Assembly: GCA_016935525.1 (NCBI GenBank) | Contig: JAFGQU010000009.1 | Location: forward strand, 1-34,375 | DNA: 34,375 nucleotides | From: Candidatus Omnitrophota bacterium | Lineage (GTDB): Bacteria; Omnitrophota; Gorgyraeia; Duberdicusellales; 4484-171 | Direction: 5' to 3' | Shown here: in pieces, positions 24,675-30,054 of the stretch | Layout: every line of letters begins with the position of its first letter | Numbering within the stretch: the stretch's first letter is position 1 | Notes under the pieces: generated by a model | What the model was told of the DNA's origin: nothing | The model's input: the letters and a program-made list of their open reading frames with translations, nothing else | Database searches by the model: none | Program-made: the position numbers and the translations under genes

Positions 24675-24753
24675 CAGTCGCTGGTCTCTCGTCGCTAGTA
24701 TCTAGTAAAAGAGATTTCCAACTAGAGACCAGATACCAGAGACTAGAGACCGA
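24675..24753. repeat. Family-D imperfect inverted repeat
   Basis: The left arm (24675-24706, GTCGCTGGTCTCTCGTCGC-like) complements the right arm (24721-24753, ACTAGAGACCAGATACC-like) around about 14 bases. It is the same family as 5494-5580, and here too it starts within about 5 bases of a stop codon. Confidence 0.7.
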
Positions 24754-24804
24754 TATTGGTTCTGAAATTATATTCCGGCCCCAAAAAATCCAAGAGGTGT
24801 AACG

Positions 24805-25002
24805 ATGAAAGCGTTCTGTATCGGGTTATTGACGCTCCTTATCTGCGCGGTGTTTTTCTGGCTCGGGTTCCTCTTATTTCCTTTTTTGATCATTTTGACC
24901 TTCCTGTTAAGGGTCATTGTTTCGGTAGTGTTGGTCATCCTGGCGATATGGCTTTTAGGGAAAGTCGTGATCTTTTCCTGGTATAAACTGAACGGGAAAT
25001 AA
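24805..25002 (+). CDS. Small two-helix membrane protein, unknown function
   Basis: This 65-residue, highly hydrophobic protein has helices at about 5-22 and 24-55, a basic tail (SWYKLNGK) and no catalytic motif. A Shine-Dalgarno-like AAGAGGTG at 24793-24800 precedes the ATG. I do not recognise a family. It stands alone between two repeat elements. Confidence 0.55.
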   Translation: MKAFCIGLLTLLICAVFFWLGFLLFPFLIILTFLLRVIVSVVLVILAIWLLGKVVIFSWYKLNGK

Positions 25003-25061
25003 ACCTTCTTTATTACATGTATTATTCAGGAGATGTGTTCGCAGAATAACGGATGTATTCA

Positions 25062-25298
25062 ACCACAGAGAACACTGAGGTCACCGAGGAAAGATGAGAA
25101 GGGTTGATTTCGGAGTATTGAAGATATTTGGTTTCGTGCTTTCAGAAAATATAAAAGCGCCGTTCTTCGAAAAAAAGCCGAAACGGAAAATATAATTTTC
25201 CGCTCAGGGGCATTTTTTCGAAGATGCTCCATCGAGTATCGATGGGGGAAACCAAATATCTGTGTATTATCTCTGTGAAACTCTGTGATCTCTGTGGT
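25062..25298. repeat. Four-level concentric inverted repeat (family F outside)
   Basis: This fills most of the 380-bp gap 25003-25382, which has no gene. Level 1: ACCACAGAG (25062-25070) with CTCTGTGGT (25290-25298). Level 2: AGATATTTGGTTTC (25122-25135) with GAAACCAAATATCT (25248-25261), 14 perfect pairs. Level 3: 25164-25179 with 25209-25224, 15 of 16. Level 4: CGGAAAAT (25184-25191) with ATTTTCCG (25195-25202). The pairs are strictly nested on a shared centre. Confidence 0.9.
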
Positions 25299-25382
25299 GA
25301 AAATTCCTTTGATGGAAACATATCATCCGAATTATAGATGTTAAATGAGAATTGCTAATTGGGAATTGATAATTTTTCCGGT

Positions 25383-26519
25383 ATGCTTACGATAGTAAAA
25401 CGTTTAATCTGGGTCGTCCTGTTTCTCGGTATAGCGGTATCTTTTGTCACAAAAGATTACGCGATCGCCCGGATAGCAGCTCTTTACCTTACTTATTCTT
25501 TGGGCGGACAATGTCAGATTAAGACCGTCCGGTTAGGGGTGAATGAGGTCACGGTCTCTGATTTCAGTTTTATTCGTAAAGATATCAGCTGCGATTTTAA
25601 AAAAGGGGTGATCGGGCTTAACTGGCTTAAACCCACTCAGCCGCGGATCATCTCTCTTGCGATCGAAGACGGCAATTTCCGGGTAAAAACAGGTACGCCC
25701 GGGCTTTTGGGAGGAGCAGTTGGAGGAAGGAATATCAATTCTCCGTTTTTCAGCTGGCCGATAGCGGTCGAGATTACCCATATAGATTTCGGGTATTCGG
25801 ATCCTAAAATAAAAAACCTTCACGTACGCGGTTCTTTTTCCGGTGAGTTGAACCGGACCGAGATCTCTTCGGTAAAAGGGTTTGAATTGAACGAATTGGA
25901 TTTTGAGACGGAAAATGTCCGGGCTGAAGGGATCTATCTCACCGATTCGTTCGATGAACGCCGGGAGATCGTCGTCCCTTTTTTAAAAATAAAAGACCGG
26001 GTAATAGAGAATACGCGGTTGCCGTTTATCGTCCAGAAAAACCAGATGATCTTTGCTCAAACGTCTCAACCCCTTTTAGGTAAAGAGGCGGGAGTAAGCG
26101 GAGTAGTCGAATTCGTCGATTATAAAAATTTTTGCGCAACCATACGACTGATAAATGTCGCCGGCGAAGAAGTCGTGCGGCTTATCCGCGATAAAGATGA
26201 TCTCGCGTTACGCGGTGATTTCGGCGGGAAAGTAAGATTATGCGTCCGTAATGCCCGCGTCTCGGCTATCGATGGAGTTCTCGACGCATCCGGAGGCGGT
26301 TTTATCAATATCAAAAAAGATGTCCCGGTCGGGTTTCTTAAAGATAAACTGACCCCGGATTCTTATCAGGCATTAGTTGATAATTTCAGGAATTATACTT
26401 ATAATAAAGGGAAGATTGAAGTCCATAAAGAAGCCGATATGATCTCTGTATCGGTGCATTTCAATTCTCAGAATATGGGGGTACGAAACCTGACTATCAA
26501 CCTGCACGATTTTTTGTGA
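25383..26519 (+). CDS. Minimal YdbH-like (AsmA-type) intermembrane lipid-transport protein
   Basis: The 378 residues begin with an inner-membrane anchor (MLTIVKRLIWVVLFLGIAVS), followed by a periplasmic beta-rich chain. The C-terminal part (ALRGDFGGKVRL, IDGVLDASGGGFINIK, LDN-F-type segment, VSVHFNSQN) matches the C-terminal domain of E. coli YdbH, which with YhdP and TamB bridges the two membranes for phospholipid transport. At 378 residues it is less than half of YdbH (879), so the groove may not span the periplasm alone. The next gene encodes a YnbE-YdbL fusion, the known partners of YdbH, which supports the call. Start: ATG 25383; a TTG at 25359 would add 8 residues from repeat-like DNA. 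Confidence 0.72.
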   Translation: MLTIVKRLIWVVLFLGIAVSFVTKDYAIARIAALYLTYSLGGQCQIKTVRLGVNEVTVSDFSFIRKDISCDFKKGVIGLNWLKPTQPRIISLAIEDGNFRVKTGTPGLLGGAVGGRNINSPFFSWPIAVEITHIDFGYSDPKIKNLHVRGSFSGELNRTEISSVKGFELNELDFETENVRAEGIYLTDSFDERREIVVPFLKIKDRVIENTRLPFIVQKNQMIFAQTSQPLLGKEAGVSGVVEFVDYKNFCATIRLINVAGEEVVRLIRDKDDLALRGDFGGKVRLCVRNARVSAIDGVLDASGGGFINIKKDVPVGFLKDKLTPDSYQALVDNFRNYTYNKGKIEVHKEADMISVSVHFNSQNMGVRNLTINLHDFL

Positions 26520-26526
26520 GGAGATG

Positions 26527-26752
26527 ACAATAACCAATTTCCAAGAAACAATAACCCCCCGTGGAATTCGGAGAATTCCCGGGACTCAGTCCCTGAAATC
26601 GCCTGCCTAAGGTAAAGGCGATTTCTAGGGGAAATAATGACCAAACGAGATGGCTGGAAGATTCAATCTATGGGGGGGCAGTATTTTTTATTATTGATAT
26701 ATTTGGTATAATGTTTGGTGATTGTATCTTGGTTATTGATGTTTTAGTTTGA
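26527..26752. repeat. Family-B repeat with a 75-bp GC-capped insert in its left arm
   Basis: The left arm 26527-26556 continues at 26632-26643 after an insert (26557-26631) that starts CCCC and ends GGGG. The intact arrangement of the same arm is seen at 11552-11594. The insert contains hairpins GGAATTC/GAATTCC, GGGACT/AGTCCC and GAAATCGCC/GGCGATTTC. A right arm of TTGGTTATT-type words lies at about 26697-26752. The element separates the YdbH-like gene from its YnbE/YdbL partner. Confidence 0.8.
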
Positions 26753-26789
26753 ATGATTTGGAGATAACTATTATATGAGGAGGAAGGTT

Positions 26790-27350
26790 ATGGTAAGAAT
26801 ACTATTAGTCGTCGGGCTTTTAACTATTATTGCCTGCGCGAGAGTGAACGTGGAGACCGCCAAACCGCTGAAAGTAGATATTAATATGCGGCTGGACGTA
26901 TATCAGCACGTGGTGAAAGATATCGATTCTATCGAAGACCAGGTGTACGGTAACCAGGAGAAGAAGATGAACTTTCTCATGTCCTGGGATGAAGCCTACG
27001 CCGCGGACTTTTCCCAAGACGTCCAGCAGGCGATAGAGCGCCGTAAAAACCGTATAGATCTGATCGAAGAGTATTTCCAGAACGGGTACGTGGGAGAGAA
27101 CCGTAACGGAGAGCTGACGATTATCGATCCCGGTTTGCCGGAAGATTTAAAAGCCCAGATACTCCCGGTGATAGGGAAAGAGAATGAAGACCGGGTGATC
27201 ATCTATCAGGCGACAGCCCGAAAGAATAACGTGCCGCTTAGCGACGTGCGCCGGATCGTCCTCCTAGACCATTTCAATCGCGCTCCGGGAGGGTATTCCT
27301 TTGAGATGTATAACGAAGAAAAAGGCGTGTATCAGTGGATAAAGAAATGA
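26790..27350 (+). CDS. YnbE-YdbL (DUF1318) fusion lipoprotein
   Basis: This 186-residue lipoprotein has the signal [16 protein letters not shown], with Cys16 acylated. The first part ([21 protein letters not shown]) resembles YnbE, the small outer-membrane lipoprotein that pairs with YdbH. The rest, from about residue 70 ([29 protein letters not shown], then [18 protein letters not shown]), resembles YdbL/DUF1318, the periplasmic partner. In E. coli these are separate genes in ydbH-ynbE-ydbL; here they are one chain. The start is ATG 26790 because AGGAGG (26779-26784) lies just upstream; the ATG at 26775 would put that site inside the gene and displace the lipobox. The fusion call rests on motif memory and needs a profile search. 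Confidence 0.72.
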   Translation: MVRILLVVGLLTIIACARVNVETAKPLKVDINMRLDVYQHVVKDIDSIEDQVYGNQEKKMNFLMSWDEAYAADFSQDVQQAIERRKNRIDLIEEYFQNGYVGENRNGELTIIDPGLPEDLKAQILPVIGKENEDRVIIYQATARKNNVPLSDVRRIVLLDHFNRAPGGYSFEMYNEEKGVYQWIKK

Positions 27351-27360
27351 AGAGGGGTGT

Positions 27361-27894
27361 ATGCGTCTGGTAACACTGATCGCTCTTTTCATGTTCGGGA
27401 GTATCGGGTTGTGCGGATGCCTGAAAGCGCAAGAGGTAAAATCCGATTTGCCCGAAAAGATACCGATATATGTTGCCGCAAAAAACGAGGTAGTCATGGT
27501 GGATAAGATCTATAAAACCGACGAAGAATGGAAAAAAATCCTTTCTCCCCAGAGTTACTATATTACCCGGGAAAAGGGGACCGAACGGCCCTTTACCGGA
27601 GAATATAACGATAATAAAGAAAAAGGTATCTATCAATGTGTCGCCTGCGGGACGGACCTGTTTGTTTCCGACACTAAATTCGATTCGGGAACCGGCTGGC
27701 CGAGTTTCTGGGCGCCGATTGCGAAAGAAAACGTTACGCTTAAAGATGACCGCAGTTTTTTTACGGTCCGTACCGAAGTGCTTTGCGCCCGTTGTGACGC
27801 CCATTTAGGCCATGTGTTCGATGACGGACCGCCGCCGACCCATAAGCGGTATTGTATGAATTCGGCGGCACTGCAGTTTAAAAAATCGGAATAA
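27361..27894 (+). CDS. msrB: Peptide methionine-(R)-S-oxide reductase MsrB, lipoprotein form
   Basis: The 177 residues carry a complete MsrB domain: zinc cysteines C93/C96 ([11 protein letters not shown]) and C142/C145 ([11 protein letters not shown]), [10 protein letters not shown] (107-116), HVFDDGP and catalytic Cys165 in RYCMNSAAL. The N-terminus is a lipoprotein signal (LALF-type core, then GLCGC with Cys20), so it should sit on the periplasmic face of a membrane. It starts 10 bp after the YnbE-YdbL gene and is probably co-transcribed. Periplasmic MsrB would repair oxidised methionines in exported or envelope proteins and needs an external electron donor, none of which is seen nearby. 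Confidence 0.93.
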   Translation: MRLVTLIALFMFGSIGLCGCLKAQEVKSDLPEKIPIYVAAKNEVVMVDKIYKTDEEWKKILSPQSYYITREKGTERPFTGEYNDNKEKGIYQCVACGTDLFVSDTKFDSGTGWPSFWAPIAKENVTLKDDRSFFTVRTEVLCARCDAHLGHVFDDGPPPTHKRYCMNSAALQFKKSE

Positions 27895-27903
27895 CAGAGG
27901 AGA

Positions 27904-28076
27904 AAAATCCTAATACCTAAGTACTGAATCCCAAGCAAATCAAAAGTTCTAAATTCAAAACTGCTATTCGTTTTTAAAATTAGGATTTAGGACTTAGAAT
28001 TTATTTAGGATTTTAGATTTAGGATTTGGGATTTTAAATCCTGTGACGTGTGACTATGTGTCGTGTGACCGGTTTT
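27904..28076. repeat. Family-C inverted repeat followed by a lone family-A arm
   Basis: AAAATCCTAA (27904-27913) pairs with TTAGGATTTT (28005-28014), within longer arms of CCTAA and TTAGG words (left 27904-27960, right 27976-28037). A single set of TGTGAC words (28041-28076) follows, with no left partner. It lies between msrB and the PilZ promoter at 28094. Confidence 0.75.
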
Positions 28077-28093
28077 TGGTCAAGTGTTGATTG

Positions 28094-28121
28094 TTGACAC
28101 CGTTCGTTAATATGTTAAAGT
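28094..28121 (+). promoter_or_regulatory. Sigma-70 promoter of the PilZ-ECF sigma unit, leaderless
   Basis: A perfect TTGACA (28094-28099), a 16-base spacer and TAAAGT (28116-28121) end 8 bases before ATG 28130. The expected start of transcription is about 28128. Confidence 0.6.
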
Positions 28122-28129
28122 GAACCTAT

Positions 28130-28477
28130 ATGCAGCAAGAGCAGGAAAAAAGAAAACATATCCGGATTAACGGCGCGTTTCTCATAAGTTACCGTATTCT
28201 TCCCGAACTCCCCAAAAAATATACCGAGACCGTCGATATAAGCGAGAAAGGGTTCCGTTTAGAGATGCCGGAACTATTGACGCCCGGCACGGCGCTGGAA
28301 TTGCAGATATACCCTTATCATGAATTAAGGCCGATCAAAGTGACTGCCGAGGTCGTCTGGGTTGAAAAAAACAAAGAAGCTCTCTTTGCGACCGGCATGA
28401 AATTGGTAAAAGTATCTTCGAAAAACCATAACCGGCTCGTCCGCTCTCTACTTACGACACTTTGTATCCAAAAATAA
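28130..28477 (+). CDS. PilZ domain protein
   Basis: The 115 residues form one PilZ domain with R8-x3-R12 in EKRKHIRI and DISEKGFRL (complete DxSxxG) at about 37-45, followed by TAEVVWVEKN and FATGMKLVKV strands. It lies 13 bp upstream of the ECF sigma gene and probably shares its mRNA, so c-di-GMP could influence that sigma factor or its regulon. No effector domain is present. The start codon is set by the promoter immediately upstream. Confidence 0.87.
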   Translation: MQQEQEKRKHIRINGAFLISYRILPELPKKYTETVDISEKGFRLEMPELLTPGTALELQIYPYHELRPIKVTAEVVWVEKNKEALFATGMKLVKVSSKNHNRLVRSLLTTLCIQK

Positions 28478-28490
28478 CTCGAGGAAGCTT

Positions 28491-29279
28491 ATGGAGAATA
28501 GGGATACCATAGAAGACATTGCGCGTACCTATCAGCATAAGATCTATGGGCTCGCGTTATCGATAACCCGTAATCCACAGGACGCTCAGGATATCGTCCA
28601 GAACGCTATTATGAAAATAATGGCTCATCTGAATGATTTCCGCGGCGAATCGCGTATTTCTACCTGGATCTATAAAATCGCTTATAACGAGACATTACTG
28701 TTTTTACGTAAAAAGAACCGGTTCTACCACTTATTCGATACGGTAGATTCATACTTGAGGCCTTCGCGGCTGAATCCTTTGTATATGAACTGGTCGGAAT
28801 ATCCCGATGCCCATCTTATTGAAGAAGAGTTGAAACAGAGGATAGAACAGCTTGTCATGCGTTTACCGATCAAATACCGCATGCCGTTGCTTTTACGCCG
28901 GGATGGAGAGTTATCGTCACAGGATATCGCCGATATTTTAAAAGTCACCCCGCAAACCATAAAAACTCGCCTGCATCGGGTCTATGTAAAGATAAAAAAA
29001 GAGATCGAGAGGTATCGTAAAGATAAAAAACCTCCTTCACGACTATCCTGTGAAGGAGGGTGTAAAAGACAACTTCACTTTATTTACGAATATGTCCATG
29101 ACGGCTTAAACGGTGAAGAAAACCGCCGGTTCCAAACCCATATCTCAGATTGCGCCCCTTGTCAGGATTTCCTTACTCGGTACCGGAAGGCGATAAAGAT
29201 CACTCACGCGGTATGCTGTTATGATATTCCCTCTGCCTTACAGGAAAAAATAGACCGCTTTCTTGCTCAGGCCCATTAA
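28491..29279 (+). CDS. ECF sigma factor with a C-terminal zinc-binding anti-sigma-like domain
   Basis: The 262 residues start with an RpoE-type sigma. Region 2 is at about 5-75 (NPQDAQDIVQNAIMKIMAHLNDFRG at 28-52, with WIYKIAYNE), and region 4 is at about 115-170 (LPIKYRMPLLL, LSSQDIADILKVTPQTIKTRLHR). After a Pro-rich joint at 181-182 comes a zinc-finger-like domain with C187, C191 and H217-x3-C221-x2-C224, the pattern seen in ZAS anti-sigma factors. No membrane segment follows. The tail could restrain the sigma domain in cis and respond to redox or zinc. The sequence coding for the joint forms a perfect 10-bp hairpin (29031-29059). It follows a PilZ gene and precedes a rhodanese with an ECF-type promoter. 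Confidence 0.85.
   Translation: MENRDTIEDIARTYQHKIYGLALSITRNPQDAQDIVQNAIMKIMAHLNDFRGESRISTWIYKIAYNETLLFLRKKNRFYHLFDTVDSYLRPSRLNPLYMNWSEYPDAHLIEEELKQRIEQLVMRLPIKYRMPLLLRRDGELSSQDIADILKVTPQTIKTRLHRVYVKIKKEIERYRKDKKPPSRLSCEGGCKRQLHFIYEYVHDGLNGEENRRFQTHISDCAPCQDFLTRYRKAIKITHAVCCYDIPSALQEKIDRFLAQAH
29031..29059. other. Perfect hairpin inside the ECF sigma gene; reads as a minus-strand terminator
   Basis: CCTCCTTCAC (29031-29040) pairs with GTGAAGGAGG (29050-29059) around 9 bases. The plus-strand A-run just before it makes the minus-strand copy a stem followed by TTTTTT, the layout of an intrinsic terminator. It lies exactly between the sigma and zinc-finger coding parts. Confidence 0.7.
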
Positions 29280-29319
29280 TATCTTTTTCCCCAATAAATA
29301 ATAATCCCGTAAAAAAAAT

Positions 29320-29348
29320 GGAACTTTTAAGGGGTTCGTGTATCTAAA
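29320..29348 (+). promoter_or_regulatory. ECF (sigma-E-like) promoter of the rhodanese gene
   Basis: GGAACTT (29320-29326), a 16-base spacer and TCTAAA (29343-29348) resemble the sigma-E type GGAAC/TCTGA promoter. The site is 40 bases downstream of the ECF sigma gene and gives a leader of about 15 bases to ATG 29369. Confidence 0.5.
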
Positions 29349-29368
29349 TAATGACAAAGGAGGGGACA

Positions 29369-29704
29369 ATGGAGATCAAAACAGTCGATCATGAACAATT
29401 GGAGGTTTTGAGAAGGATGGAGCCGCGTTTTAAGCTGGTCGACGTGTTAGACCGTGACCATTACGAAAAAGAGCATATCGATGGGGCAATAAACCTGCCG
29501 TTAGAGGAAATAGGCAGACGGCACCGTGATTTTTTGAATGAAAACGATGTGATTGCGGTATATTGCGCGAGTTTCGAATGCCAGGCCAGTACGAAAGCGG
29601 CTGAAAAACTGATGAAACTGGGATATCCCCATGTGATGGACTATAAGGGGGGTCTTAAGGATTGTAAGGAAAGCGGCTGTAAGCTGGCCGGCGCGGTTAC
29701 GTAG
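29369..29704 (+). CDS. Single-domain rhodanese-like protein
   Basis: The 111 residues form one rhodanese fold: FKLVDVLDRDHYEKEHIDGAIN (about 21-42), then the active loop VYCASFECQAS with Cys66 as the persulfide-forming residue, then ALKLGYPHV-type and YKGGLKD elements. Extra cysteines at 71, 99 and 104 are unusual for such a small domain and could form a disulfide or metal site. It has no signal peptide, so it is cytosolic. The start is ATG 29369, directly after AAAGGAGG; the in-frame ATG at 29351 would bury this ribosome site. It should move sulfane sulfur or take part in redox signalling. A probable ECF promoter links it to the neighbouring sigma factor. Confidence 0.85.
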   Translation: MEIKTVDHEQLEVLRRMEPRFKLVDVLDRDHYEKEHIDGAINLPLEEIGRRHRDFLNENDVIAVYCASFECQASTKAAEKLMKLGYPHVMDYKGGLKDCKESGCKLAGAVT

Positions 29705-29728
29705 TAATGAGGAAAGCATAATAATTCA

Positions 29729-29782
29729 GTGACAATAAGCCTTTTTTTTCGAAAAGAGGCTTCAAAGCCGCGGAATTGTCAC
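29729..29782 (+). other. Two-stem RNA structure with UUCG loop downstream of the rhodanese gene
   Basis: GTGACAAT (29729-29736) pairs perfectly with ATTGTCAC (29775-29782). Inside, 29737-29747 pairs with 29752-29762 (11 pairs, one G-U) around a TTCG loop. A 12-base single strand, CAAAGCCGCGGA, remains on the 3' side. It looks like a folded RNA; I could not assign it to a known riboswitch. Confidence 0.5.
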
Positions 29783-29785
29783 AAC

Positions 29786-29841
29786 CCAGGCAGGTCCCCC
29801 TGTCCGCCTCTTGTAGGCGGACAGCTGCTTGGGTGTTTTTT
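29786..29841 (+). terminator. Rho-independent terminator with an internal second hairpin
   Basis: ACCCAGGCAG pairs with CTGCTTGGGT (one G-U), followed within two bases by TTTTTT (29836-29841). Inside the loop a second perfect 9-bp hairpin, TGTCCGCCT/AGGCGGACA (29801-29823), is present. It most likely ends the PilZ/ECF/rhodanese transcription. Confidence 0.7.
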
Positions 29842-29876
29842 AACACGTTAAATCCCCTCATTTTACCGTGTTAAAA
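29838..29876. promoter_or_regulatory. Inverted repeat just upstream of the tpsB promoter (possible operator)
   Basis: TTTTAACACG (29838-29847) and CGTGTTAAAA (29867-29876) are exact complements 19 bases apart. The right half ends 6 bases before the -35 box. The protein that would bind is unknown. Confidence 0.4.
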
Positions 29877-29882
29877 TACCTC

Positions 29883-29911
29883 TTGACACATATCCTCTGA
29901 TTCTGTAGAAT
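29883..29911 (+). promoter_or_regulatory. Sigma-70 promoter of tpsB
   Basis: A perfect TTGACA (29883-29888), a 17-base spacer and TAGAAT (29906-29911) form the best housekeeping promoter in the window. The leader to ATG 30055 would be about 136 bases. AAAGGAGA at 30041-30048 is the Shine-Dalgarno site. Confidence 0.7.
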
Positions 29912-29918
29912 AAATCTC

Positions 29919-29972
29919 GTTTTCCCACCAAAAAACTGGTGCAACGTGATGGTTGCGTTATGGGGACAAAAC
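29919..29972 (+). promoter_or_regulatory. Possible folded 5' leader of tpsB (three-way junction)
   Basis: CACCA/TGGTG (29926-29941) and GCAAC/GTTGC (29941-29956) are adjacent small hairpins, and GTTTTCC (29919-29925) can pair with GG and AAAAC (29964-29972) with a 2-base bulge to close them. This begins at the predicted transcript start. No known riboswitch consensus was recognised. Confidence 0.25.
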
Positions 29973-30054
29973 CAGGGATTCAAAAAAGAATGACTCGCCT
30001 TATCTGCGATAATACGGTCAAATACAATCCAACCTATATGAAAGGAGATATTTT

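Noticed and set aside
26775-26789. ATG at 26775 as start of the YnbE-YdbL gene
   Set aside because: A perfect AGGAGG lies just after it at ideal distance from ATG 26790, and the lipoprotein signal begins at 26790.
29729-29782. Cyclic-di-GMP riboswitch, because PilZ proteins are common here and CAAAGCC is present
   Set aside because: The GEMM-I conserved blocks and paired architecture are not present in order; only a short piece resembles it. Kept as an unassigned structure.
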